Notes: generated by a model from the letters alone, not told the origin. Positions 34,855 through 42,481 are shown, counted from the first letter of the stretch. The stretch: DNA of 64,000 bases from CAWCDJ01 sp963836015 (GCA_963836015.1 CAWIIF010000006.1:62001-126000), one strand, 5' to 3'. A program made the numbers and translations.

Positions 34855-35136
34855 ATGCTGATCGCACGCGTGGTGGGCGAACTGGTGGCTACCCAGAAAC
34901 ACCCCAGCCACGAAGGGAGGAAGCTGCTGCTCGTGCAGCCGCTCAACCTCGACGGAAGCCCTCGCGGCGATGCCGTGGTGGCGCTCGACGCAGTGGATGC
35001 CGGGGCCGGCGACCGGGTACTGCTGGCCACCGAAGGCTTCAGCGCGATGACCGCCGTGGGCCGGCCTCAATCACCCATTGACATGGCGGTAATTGGGTTT
35101 ATCGACCACATCGAAATCATCCCCGGCGTCGTCTGA
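34855..35136 (+). CDS. BMC-P shell vertex protein (EutN/CcmL family), copy 3
   Basis: The product is 93 residues. It begins MLIARVVGELVATQKHPSHEGRKLLLVQPLNLDG, has VALDAVDAGAGDRVLLATEGFSAM in the middle, and ends PIDMAVIGFIDHIEII. It is closest to the canonical CcmL pattern of the three. It starts one base after the copy 2 stop, so the cluster is one operon. Its last 66 bases overlap the 3' end of a membrane protein gene on the opposite strand, where the operon apparently ends. Confidence 0.95.
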   Translation: MLIARVVGELVATQKHPSHEGRKLLLVQPLNLDGSPRGDAVVALDAVDAGAGDRVLLATEGFSAMTAVGRPQSPIDMAVIGFIDHIEIIPGVV

Positions 35137-35664
35137 CCGGCTATGGCGCCCTTCGAGCACCGTTTTCCCGGTCAATACCAGGGCTAGCCCCCACTTGAGC
35201 GCCTCCAGGCCGGTGTAGACGCTGTGCATGATCCAGAAGGCGTCGCGCGGGCCGCCGCCGGCCTCGGGCGGCAGCAGTTCGAGGGATCGCTCCATGGCCA
35301 CCAGCTCGGGCGTCAGCAGGAAGCGCTGCGCCGCTACGATCAGCACCATCCCCAGTACGACCATCAGCCCGAATTTCTTCTCCATCGTGCCGAAGAGCAG
35401 GTAGCAGAAGAAAGCCGCTCCCCCCACTAACTGGACCGCTTCCCAGGTCTCGAAATAGGCCCGGTTCTGCTCGACCACCTGGTAGCGCAGCAGAGAGCGC
35501 GCGCGGCTGTAGCCTAGAGTGCGGATCTCCGCCGCGGCCGATGGCGAGGGTCTGGCCATGAGGCGGTCCACCCCGCCGAAGGCCGTGGATCCCAGCCAGG
35601 CCATCAGAAGACCGCCTCCCAGCCACAACCCGAGCACGAAACAGGTCACCCGGCGAAATCGCAT
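35071..35664 (-). CDS. Membrane protein of unknown function (DUF4149-like)
   Basis: The product is 197 residues from the internal ATG 35664 (MRFRRVTCFVLGLWLGGGLLMAW); a longer start at 35700 is possible. Four hydrophobic helices are evident: the N-terminal one, VQLVGGAAFFCYLLFG, FGLMVVLGMVLIVAAQRFLL and LEALKWGLALVLTG. The C-terminal tail (SRSDDAGDDFDVVDKPNYRHVNG) is encoded antisense to the last BMC-P gene. Similar small membrane proteins are common in acidobacteria without assigned function. There is no sign of a link to the microcompartment beyond position. Confidence 0.65.
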   Translation of the reverse strand: MRFRRVTCFVLGLWLGGGLLMAWLGSTAFGGVDRLMARPSPSAAAEIRTLGYSRARSLLRYQVVEQNRAYFETWEAVQLVGGAAFFCYLLFGTMEKKFGLMVVLGMVLIVAAQRFLLTPELVAMERSLELLPPEAGGGPRDAFWIMHSVYTGLEALKWGLALVLTGKTVLEGRHSRSDDAGDDFDVVDKPNYRHVNG

Positions 35665-35730
35665 GACGTTCGATTCTAACCCAGGCACGCCGCCGGCCAC
35701 ATCTCTCCTTCGGTTAGTCTCACGGTCCTC

Positions 35731-35758
35731 TAAAGACTTGTCACCGCCGCGCCGATTA
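35731..35758 (+). promoter_or_regulatory. FliA (sigma-28) promoter of fliW-csrA-flagellin
   Basis: TAAA at 35731-35734 and GCCGATTA at 35751-35758 are separated by 16 bases, close to the enterobacterial consensus TAAA-N15-GCCGATAA. It lies 20 bases upstream of the fliW ATG (35778). The matching minus-strand site before flbD supports it. Confidence 0.7.
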
Positions 35759-35777
35759 TTCCCGCGAGTGAGGTGGC

Positions 35778-36236
35778 ATGTCAGGTTTTGAAACGGAGCA
35801 TTTCGGCCAGGTTCCCCTGGCGTCCGAAGTGGAGTTCGAGTTTCCCCGCGGTCTTCCCGGGTTCGAAGAGCGCCGGCGGTTCATCCCGCTGCGCTTCGAA
35901 CCGAGCGATCCGCTGATTTTTCTGCAGAGCCTGGAGGATCCCGGCCTCTGCTTCATCACGCTGCCGGTTCTGGCGGCCGACCCGGAATACCGGCTGGAAA
36001 TGGATACGGAAGACCTGGAGGCCATCGGCCTGGACGGCTCCCGGCAGCCGCGCATTGGCCAGGAAGTGATGTGTCTGGCGGTGATTTCGGTACGGCCCGA
36101 TGGGCCTACCGCCAACCTGTTGGCGCCGGTGGTGGTGAACCTGCGGAATCGCAAGGCGGTGCAATCCGTGGCGCCGGGTTCGAGCTATTCCCACCAGCAC
36201 GTGCTGGTTCCGGAAGAGACCGCCGTATGCTCATGA
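35778..36236 (+). CDS. fliW: Flagellar assembly factor FliW
   Basis: The product is 152 residues. FliW binds the C-terminal region of flagellin and also antagonises CsrA, so free FliW (after flagellin export) relieves or restores CsrA repression. Conserved pieces are EFEFPRGLPGFEERRRFIPLRFEPSDPLIFLQSLEDPGLCFI and LCLAVISVRPDGPTANLLAPVVVNLRNRKAVQ. It overlaps csrA by ten bases, and flagellin follows, so the complete FliW-CsrA-flagellin feedback module lies in one unit behind a FliA-type promoter. GAGGTGG just before the ATG serves as ribosome binding site. Confidence 0.96.
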   Translation: MSGFETEHFGQVPLASEVEFEFPRGLPGFEERRRFIPLRFEPSDPLIFLQSLEDPGLCFITLPVLAADPEYRLEMDTEDLEAIGLDGSRQPRIGQEVMCLAVISVRPDGPTANLLAPVVVNLRNRKAVQSVAPGSSYSHQHVLVPEETAVCS

Positions 36237-36481
36237 TGTCGCGCCGCGAAGGGGAAACGATCCTCATCGGCGACGAGATCGAGATCGTCATCGCGCACAT
36301 CAGCCGCTCGCGCGTGCGTGTGGGAATCCGCGCGCCGCGCGAGACCTCCGTCATGGCGCGGGAAGTGAAGCTGATCCGGGAAGAGAACCTGGCTGCCGCG
36401 GCAGCCCACTCGGTCGACGCGGTTTCGAAGCTGGTGGCAAAGATCCGTCCGCATTCAAGGTTTCCCGAGCCGCGCCGATGA
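36227..36481 (+). CDS. csrA: Carbon storage regulator CsrA
   Basis: The product is 84 residues from ATG 36227, behind GGAAGAG. CsrA is an RNA-binding dimer that blocks ribosome access at GGA motifs. The conserved domain reads MLMMSRREGETILIGDEIEIVI, followed by SRVRVGIRAPRETSVMAREV with the RNA-contacting Arg/Val and V-MARE stretch. The usual length is about 61-75, so the tail AAAAHSVDAVSKLVAKIRPHSRFPEPRR is an extension. Its first ten bases overlap fliW. Its likely local target is the flagellin leader immediately downstream, which contains two GGA motifs. Confidence 0.96.
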   Translation: MLMMSRREGETILIGDEIEIVIAHISRSRVRVGIRAPRETSVMAREVKLIREENLAAAAAHSVDAVSKLVAKIRPHSRFPEPRR

Positions 36482-36530
36482 GGATAGCGTCCGGCAAGAT
36501 GCCGGCACTCGCAAACGAAAGGAATTCTCG
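36482..36530 (+). promoter_or_regulatory. Flagellin leader with candidate CsrA-binding sites
   Basis: The 49-base gap between csrA and the flagellin gene has GGA at 36482-36484, a hairpin CCGGCA-AGA-TGCCGG at 36491-36505, and a second GGA at 36521-36523 forming the Shine-Dalgarno (AAAGGAATT). This layout (two GGA sites, one covering the ribosome binding site) matches known CsrA control of flagellin in FliW-containing bacteria. Confidence 0.5.
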
Positions 36531-39500
36531 ATGTTATCCATCCAAACGAACGTTAACTCTCTCGTCGCCCAGCAGAACCTGAGCGTCAACACCAAGTTTC
36601 AGAGCCAGACCATCCAGCGGCTGACCTCCGGTTACCGCATCAACTCGTCGGCCGACGATGCCGCCGGACTGGCGGTTGCCAACAAGTTCCGCAGCGATGT
36701 CGCGGAGCTGACGCAGGGTGTGGCCAACGGCAACGACGCCGTGGCACAGCTCCAGATCATGGACGGCGGAATGAACAACATTTCGAAGATCCTGGATCGG
36801 CTGAAAACGCTGGCGACGCAGTCCGCCTCCGGCACGTTCACGGGCAACCGCTCCATCCTGAACGCGGAGTTCCAGACCGACGTGGCGGAAATTGACCGCC
36901 AGGCACAGTCCATCGGGCTGAACACCGCGGGAACCTTCGCCAAGAGTCTGAGCGTATACCTGGGTCAGGGCAGTGGCAGCTCGAGCCTGGCGAACGCGCA
37001 GGTAGGCGTGGATCTGTCTGCTGCTACGGTGGATAGCCAGAGCCTGGGCTTGAAGGGCATGCAGGCGGTGGTAGGCACGGCCGACCTGGGCGCGGCCTCC
37101 GCCACTTCGGTTGCAAGCATCCTGGCCAACTCGACGAACTCGAGCAACGGGACGGTCACGAGCACCGAATTTCTGTTGTCCGGCCCGGGATTCTCCCAGA
37201 ACGGCCTTCCGCTGGCCGTCTCGGTGAACCTCAATGGCGTGGCGACCATCGAAGACCTGGTGACCAACATCAACACGGCGATCCAGGGCGTGGCCAACGG
37301 CAGCACGGCCGCCGACGCCGCGCTGAAGAACGCCGGAATCGTGGCTTCGGTCCACACCGACGCCAACGGCGGCAAGCAACTGGCCTTCACCTCCAGCACC
37401 ACGGCGTTCCAGGTGCAGTCGGGCGACCAGATGGCCAACGCCCTGATGGGTAACTTCTCGAGCGGCACCACGGGCGCCACCCTCAGCGCCAACGTTACGG
37501 GCTCGGCCTACGATAGCGCGGGGACCATGGCCGCCGGGCAGCTCAACGTCACGATCAGCGGCGCCGGAATGGCGAGTCCCGTAACCATCGCTCACACCTA
37601 CGCGTCTCCGACCGGTGTTTCGAGCGTGATCCAGGACCTGAAGGACGCCGTGGCCGCCAACCAGTCGTTGAAGGACGCCGGCATTACCGTGGATACCGCA
37701 GGCGGACAGGTCGTTTTCACCAACGCGAAAGGCGCGCAGTTCCAGGTGGACGTAGCGGGCGACGTAAAGAACCAGTTGGGCCTGGGGGCGTTCGCGAGCT
37801 CCGGCACCACCAACGCGGACTACAACTCCATCACGGCCGGCGCCGCTTATAACAAGGCCGGGAACGTCGGGGTGAACCAGCAAGCTACCATGGAGATCTC
37901 CGTCGCCGGCGGGCCGTCCATCAGTCTGGGCTCCATCGCCCTCGATCAGGGCAATGCCACCGCGGCCTCCGTCACCAGCGGGACTCTGACTCCCACGACC
38001 GTGGTCACCGGCGTTCCCGCGACCGCTGCCAAGGTCACCGCGGGCAGCGCGGTCGGGACCTCATACACACCGCAGGACTACAGCACCACATTCGGCGACA
38101 TCAACGTCACCGTCGGCGGCACCACGAAAGACATCCACCTGACGGGGAACGACCAGACCTTCGCCCAGTTGAAAGCCGACTTACAGGCTGCCCTCGATGA
38201 TGCCACCAACGGCTTCGGTGACGGCACCGCGCTTTCGAGCGGCGTCCAGGTCGGGGACAATGGCAGCGGCAAAATCACGTTGACCTCGCTCACCCCCGGA
38301 GCCACGAGTGATATCACGGTCGCCGCCGGCACGACCCACGATGCCAGGGCCGCCCTTGGTTTCAGCGGGTCCGACAACGTGGTGAACGGAACCGCGGGTA
38401 GCGGGAACAGCATCGTGAAGTTCAGTGTGGACGGCCACCAGATTGACTTCAATCTCGCGGTCGATACCGCGGCCACCGCCGCGAAAGCCACCGGGACGAC
38501 GGCGGTGGGAACATCCTTTGCGACCAAGAGCTTCCTGAGTGCCGCTACCGCATCTGTGTACACCGCGGCAAACATGGGGTCGGCCACGGGGAACGACTTC
38601 ACGACGAACGGCGACCTGAACGTCACCTTTGGCGGCGCGACGAAAAACGTCGTCCTGACGACGAGTGATAGCAATCTCAGCGATATGGAAGCCGACTTGC
38701 AAGCCGCCCTCGATGACGGCACCACCGGCTTCGGTGACGGCAGCGCACTTTCGAGCGGTATTACGGTTGGGGACGATGGCAACGGCCATATTACTTTGAC
38801 TTCGATCGCCACCGGAAGCGGCAATGATATCTCGGTTGCCGCCGGCACGAGCGCCGATGCGTCAGCCATCCTCGGCTTCGATCCGGCCGGCGACGTCGCG
38901 GTGAACGGAGCCGACCCGTCCGCCCAGGCTCATAACATCCAGGTCACCCTGAATGGCGACACGAAAACTGTCCAGTTGACGGGAGTCCACGCCGGCAATA
39001 CCGACACGACTTTCGCCGAACTGAAAACCGACCTGCAAGCCGGCCTCGATGCCGTCAGCGCCTTCGGCGACGGCAGCCTACATTCGAGCGGCATTACGGT
39101 GGGGGACGACGGCAACGGTAACATCACCCTGACCACGGTCGCGACGGGCGCCAGCGAGACAATCTCGCTCGCCGCCGGCGCCACCCACGACGGCCTGGCC
39201 GACGTCGGCTTTGTGGCCGGCCCCGGAACCTCGGGGACTGCCGCTACCACGACCTCGCTTACGTCTATGGCGCAGCAGATCAACGATGCGATCGCCACCG
39301 CCAAGACGGATCCGGACGGGACACTCTACGGCACCAGTTCGAGTGCTACCGCCACCGTCGTAGGCGGCAAGATTCAGATCACCAACGACAACAAGGGCGC
39401 GGACCATTCGATTGGCGGCCTGACCAGCGGAGTCGGCTACTTCGGCGACAGCAGCACGTGGGGCACCGCCAGCCTGACTAATAGCACGAGCGGGGTGGCT

Positions 39501-40760
39501 TATGGCTTCAACCGTGACGCTACCAGCCTGAAGGACGCCATCAACCAGCAGATCGCCGGTAACTCCACCCTGGAGCAGTTCGGCTTCCAGGCTAGCCTCA
39601 GTGGCAGCAACCTGGTGATCTCGGCCAACGCCGGCGTTGATTTCCGGGTCAACGGCGGCGCGGCATCGGCCACCGCGACTGTGGTCGGCTCCAAGGACCT
39701 CACCGCGGGTGCCAATTTCAGCCTCACGCCGATGACGCTCAACGTCAAAATCGACGGCACCGCGCACAGCGTTACCTTGAATCAGAATTACACCAACCAG
39801 GCCCAGCTGCTGAACGCAATCAACACCCAGCTCCCGGGCAACTATGCCAGCATGACTTCCCTCAACGGGAAGAATTACCTGGCGTTTACTTCCCCGACCT
39901 CCGGCACCGGAGGGAGCGTGCAAGTTCTGAGCAGCGGAACGGCGAATGCCGCTCTGGGGCTTACCGACAACGCGGCCCACTCCGGCGCCAACGAAGTGGA
40001 CACCGGTTTCGGAGTGTCGAACTCGTCCTCGGCGGGCAACCTGGCGGTTACCGCGGCGTCCTCCAGCCTGAACGTGTCGGACGCGGCGGGCTCGGCGCAG
40101 ACCGGCGGCTTGTCGTTCGTCGATATGACTAGCGGCACGCAGGCCCTGACCATCTCCGCCAATAGCTCGAACGGCGCCATGCAGGCCACCACCATCACGC
40201 TCTCGGCCAGCAACGGCACTGGGGCCGACATCGATGCGGCGGTGGACCATATCAACCAGCAACTGCAACAGACCAACAACGCGACGCTGAAATCCATCGT
40301 GGCAGTGAAGCAAAACGTGGACGGGGTCGAGGAGATCAACTTCCTCAGCCCGGGCACCGCGTTCCAGGTCAGCCTGGGCACGGCCACTTCCGGAACGGGC
40401 ATCAACGGCGGCGTGGCGGAAAACGTCTCGGGCGCGATCGCGGGCACGGCCAGCACCATCGCCATCGACACGCAGGACGGCGCTTTGGCGGCGGTGGCGG
40501 CCCTGGCGGCGGCAGTTTCGAAACTGGGTTCCGCTCAAGCAGTCGTCGGCAAGGGCGAGAACCAGTTGGGCTACGCCATCGGACTGGCGCAGTCGCAGAT
40601 CACCAACTTCTCGGCCGCGGAGGCGCAGATTCGCGACGCCGACGTGGCCTCCGAAGCGGCCAACCTCACCAAGGCCCAGGTCCTGCAGCAGGCTTCCATC
40701 GCTGCCATGGCCCAGGCCAACTCCGCGCCCCAGGCAGTGCTTGCACTCCTGAGAGGCTAA
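36531..40760 (+). CDS. fliC: Giant flagellin with repeat-containing hypervariable region
   Basis: The product is 1409 residues, about three times a typical flagellin. The N-terminal D0/D1 domain is canonical (SIQTNVNSLVAQQNLSVNTKFQSQTIQRLTSGYRINSSADDAAGLAVANKF), and the C-terminal D1/D0 helix is also intact (AEAQIRDADVASEAANLTKAQVLQQASIAAMAQ..). Between them about 1100 residues form the surface-exposed part. Three repeats of about 90-95 residues lie at roughly 519-611, 690-783 and 801-894. Each has an NVT-GG-TK core, a DLQAAL/DLQAGLD helix, FGDG..L.SSG..VGD.G.G.ITLT and a final A..GF. Other beta-rich flagellin_IN-like segments flank them. No cysteine and no HExxH metalloprotease motif were seen. 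It follows fliW-csrA. Confidence 0.93.
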   Translation: MLSIQTNVNSLVAQQNLSVNTKFQSQTIQRLTSGYRINSSADDAAGLAVANKFRSDVAELTQGVANGNDAVAQLQIMDGGMNNISKILDRLKTLATQSASGTFTGNRSILNAEFQTDVAEIDRQAQSIGLNTAGTFAKSLSVYLGQGSGSSSLANAQVGVDLSAATVDSQSLGLKGMQAVVGTADLGAASATSVASILANSTNSSNGTVTSTEFLLSGPGFSQNGLPLAVSVNLNGVATIEDLVTNINTAIQGVANGSTAADAALKNAGIVASVHTDANGGKQLAFTSSTTAFQVQSGDQMANALMGNFSSGTTGATLSANVTGSAYDSAGTMAAGQLNVTISGAGMASPVTIAHTYASPTGVSSVIQDLKDAVAANQSLKDAGITVDTAGGQVVFTNAKGAQFQVDVAGDVKNQLGLGAFASSGTTNADYNSITAGAAYNKAGNVGVNQQATMEISVAGGPSISLGSIALDQGNATAASVTSGTLTPTTVVTGVPATAAKVTAGSAVGTSYTPQDYSTTFGDINVTVGGTTKDIHLTGNDQTFAQLKADLQAALDDATNGFGDGTALSSGVQVGDNGSGKITLTSLTPGATSDITVAAGTTHDARAALGFSGSDNVVNGTAGSGNSIVKFSVDGHQIDFNLAVDTAATAAKATGTTAVGTSFATKSFLSAATASVYTAANMGSATGNDFTTNGDLNVTFGGATKNVVLTTSDSNLSDMEADLQAALDDGTTGFGDGSALSSGITVGDDGNGHITLTSIATGSGNDISVAAGTSADASAILGFDPAGDVAVNGADPSAQAHNIQVTLNGDTKTVQLTGVHAGNTDTTFAELKTDLQAGLDAVSAFGDGSLHSSGITVGDDGNGNITLTTVATGASETISLAAGATHDGLADVGFVAGPGTSGTAATTTSLTSMAQQINDAIATAKTDPDGTLYGTSSSATATVVGGKIQITNDNKGADHSIGGLTSGVGYFGDSSTWGTASLTNSTSGVAYGFNRDATSLKDAINQQIAGNSTLEQFGFQASLSGSNLVISANAGVDFRVNGGAASATATVVGSKDLTAGANFSLTPMTLNVKIDGTAHSVTLNQNYTNQAQLLNAINTQLPGNYASMTSLNGKNYLAFTSPTSGTGGSVQVLSSGTANAALGLTDNAAHSGANEVDTGFGVSNSSSAGNLAVTAASSSLNVSDAAGSAQTGGLSFVDMTSGTQALTISANSSNGAMQATTITLSASNGTGADIDAAVDHINQQLQQTNNATLKSIVAVKQNVDGVEEINFLSPGTAFQVSLGTATSGTGINGGVAENVSGAIAGTASTIAIDTQDGALAAVAALAAAVSKLGSAQAVVGKGENQLGYAIGLAQSQITNFSAAEAQIRDADVASEAANLTKAQVLQQASIAAMAQANSAPQAVLALLRG

Positions 40761-40763
40761 CCT

Positions 40764-40790
40764 TAAACCCTGAACCCGGGGGGCCGAGGA
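40764..40790 (+). promoter_or_regulatory. Weak candidate FliA promoter for fliD
   Basis: TAAA at 40764-40767 and GCCGAGGA at 40783-40790, spaced by 15 bases, match the FliA consensus in the -35 half and six of eight -10 positions. The -10 half overlaps a hairpin arm, which lowers confidence. Confidence 0.35.
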
Positions 40791-40800
40791 GTACCGGCCC
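40781..40800 (+). terminator. Hairpin downstream of flagellin gene
   Basis: GGGCCG-AGGAGTAC-CGGCCC gives a 6-bp stem with an eight-base loop, 20 bases after the flagellin stop. There is no clear T-run. It could reduce read-through into fliD. Confidence 0.4.
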
Positions 40801-40816
40801 TCCGGCCTAAAGCTTT

Positions 40817-40849
40817 GGGCCGAATCGAACGATTTCTCTGATTCGGCCC
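40817..40849 (+). repeat. 10-bp inverted repeat in fliD leader
   Basis: GGGCCGAATC (40817-40826) is perfectly complementary to GATTCGGCCC (40840-40849) with a 13-base loop. The downstream arm ends two bases before the GGAG ribosome binding site of fliD, so folding could affect fliD translation. Confidence 0.5.
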
Positions 40850-40859
40850 TGGAGTGTTT

Positions 40860-42197
40860 ATGGGGACGACCAGCAGCGCAATATTCACCGGGAGCAGCGC
40901 CTACTCGACCGATTTTCAGAACGTCATCACTCGGGCTGTGGCCATCGCCTCCCTGCCGATCACACAGCTGACCAGCGACAAGGCCTCGCTGACCAGCCAG
41001 TCAACCGAATTGCAGACGCTCGACAGCAAATTCGCAGCGGTTCAGACCGCTCTGCAGAACGTCTCCCAGGCGCTCGACGGATCCACGTTCGAGGCCCTCA
41101 GCTCGGACGATTCGGTTGCCGCCGCCAGCGTCTCCACGGGCGCCACCGAAGGAAACTATTCCATCAAAGTGGACGACGTGGGGGCATATCCCACCAGCCT
41201 CAGCACGGCGTCGTGGACAGCCGCTTCGGGCGCCGCCCGGACTTATCAGCTTTATATCGGCTCCAGTCCATACAGCGTAACTCCGGCCGACAACAGTGCT
41301 TCGAGCGTCGCGCAGGCGATCAATGCCCAATTCGGCGACCAGGTTCGGGCGACCGTAGTCAACGTGGGTTCCGCCGGCACGCCGGATCTTCGTATCTCCT
41401 TGCAGGGGGCCAAACTAGCGGACACGCCGCTGGATATCCGGTATGCGGGCCAAAGCCTGCAAACCGCGCAAACCCAGGGGAGGCCGGCACAGTACGTCGT
41501 CAATGGCTCCGGCAACACGGTCACCAGCAACACGCGCAGCGTAAGCCTCTCCAGCGGAGTGAACGTCACGCTGGTGTCGAGCAGCGCGATCCCGGTGGAT
41601 ATCACGGTGACGCGTTCCACCTCCGCTCTGAGCGATGCGCTTTCCACCTTTGCGAACGCGTACAACGACGCCGTGGATGAGCTCGATTCACAGCGCGGGC
41701 GGAGTGGCGGGGCGCTGCAAGGGCAATCGCTGATCAATCAGCTCTCGCAATCTTTGAGCGGAATGTCCACCTACACCTCGGCGGTAACCGGCGTCAGCGG
41801 CCTGGTCGACCTGGGGCTGGAACTGGGGGCGGACGGCAAGCTGACCTTCAATTCGTTCGCGCTGATCGCCGCCGACCTTGTGAACCCGAGCGGCGTGACC
41901 TCGTTCCTGGGCACCGCCGATGGCGGCGGGTTTCTGAAAACCGCGACCGATCTGATGAACGGCCTCGAGAATTCCACGACGGGGCTGATCAAGACCTCCG
42001 AGACCGCCCTCAGCTCGCAGATCTCCGACCTCGATAACACGATCGCCGACAAGCAGTCGAAGGTGGACGACCTGCAGCTCCAATTGCAGGACCAGATGGC
42101 CAAGGCCGACGCGCTGATTTCCTCGATGGAACAGCAATACAGCTATATCAGCAGCATGTTCCAGGCGATGGACACGGCCAACAAGCAGTACGCGTGA
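40860..42197 (+). CDS. fliD: Flagellar hook-associated protein 2 (filament cap)
   Basis: The product is 445 residues from ATG 40860, with GGAG five bases upstream; a GTG two codons earlier overlaps that site. FliD pentamers cap the filament and help flagellin fold. The N-terminal coiled region has YSTDFQNVITRAVAIASLPITQLTSDKASLTSQSTELQTLDSKF. FliD_C is recognisable in TVTRSTSALSDALSTFANAYNDAVDELDSQRG and the C-terminal helix QISDLDNTIADKQSKVDDLQLQLQDQMAKADALISSMEQQYSYISSMF. It is normal in size, so the giant flagellin is not matched by a giant cap. Its stop overlaps the next small gene. Confidence 0.92.
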   Translation: MGTTSSAIFTGSSAYSTDFQNVITRAVAIASLPITQLTSDKASLTSQSTELQTLDSKFAAVQTALQNVSQALDGSTFEALSSDDSVAAASVSTGATEGNYSIKVDDVGAYPTSLSTASWTAASGAARTYQLYIGSSPYSVTPADNSASSVAQAINAQFGDQVRATVVNVGSAGTPDLRISLQGAKLADTPLDIRYAGQSLQTAQTQGRPAQYVVNGSGNTVTSNTRSVSLSSGVNVTLVSSSAIPVDITVTRSTSALSDALSTFANAYNDAVDELDSQRGRSGGALQGQSLINQLSQSLSGMSTYTSAVTGVSGLVDLGLELGADGKLTFNSFALIAADLVNPSGVTSFLGTADGGGFLKTATDLMNGLENSTTGLIKTSETALSSQISDLDNTIADKQSKVDDLQLQLQDQMAKADALISSMEQQYSYISSMFQAMDTANKQYA

Positions 42198-42481
42198 TGC
42201 CCATGGCACCTTACCTGCCGAACACTATCCGAAACGCGATCGCCTCCGGCGAATTCTCGAGGGCGCTCAAACTCTGGGAAGAGTATGCCGCGGACCTGGC
42301 GGAAATGGCCCGTCGCGGCAGCCTCACTCAAAACTCGCTGCAGGAAGCCGGCCAGTTGGTGCAATGGGCCAGGACGACCACTCTCACGGCACGCGCCCAC
42401 GGCCTGGAAGCCCTGGAGCACCGCCGCGCCGCCTGCCGCGTCGCGCAGGCATATTCCGGGAATTCGGCCGGCACGCGCTAG
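42197..42481 (+). CDS. Small helical protein in the fliS/fliT position
   Basis: The product is 94 residues from ATG 42197, which overlaps the fliD TGA by one base; GTG 42194 and ATG 42203 are alternative starts. The sequence (NTIRNAIASGEFSRALKLWEEYAADLAEMARRGSLTQNSLQEAGQLVQWARTTTLTARAHGLEALEHRRAACRVAQAY) is predicted to be almost entirely alpha-helical and is rich in Ala, Arg and Glu. Genes directly after fliD usually encode export chaperones (FliS for flagellin, FliT for FliD). It lacks clear FliS signatures, so FliT-like is the better guess. It is convergent with motB 15 bases away. Confidence 0.6.
   Translation: MPMAPYLPNTIRNAIASGEFSRALKLWEEYAADLAEMARRGSLTQNSLQEAGQLVQWARTTTLTARAHGLEALEHRRAACRVAQAYSGNSAGTR

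Noticed and set aside
36534..37883. A 449-codon open frame on the minus strand opposite the flagellin gene
   Set aside because: It is a mirror of the strong codon bias of the plus-strand flagellin; the translated sequence is Arg/Gly/His/Val-rich with no family motif, and the plus-strand reading has clear flagellin domains.
38085..39212. CRISPR-like or tandem DNA repeat array
   Set aside because: The repeats are about 285 bases long, diverged and in frame with a single protein, so they are protein-domain duplications.
39078..40538. A 486-codon minus-strand open frame inside the flagellin gene
   Set aside because: It has the same shadow effect, with no ribosome binding site and no recognisable domain.
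36531..40760. Flagellinolysin (flagellin with an embedded zinc protease)
   Set aside because: No HExxH motif or gluzincin-like segment was found in the central region, which consists of beta-rich repeats.
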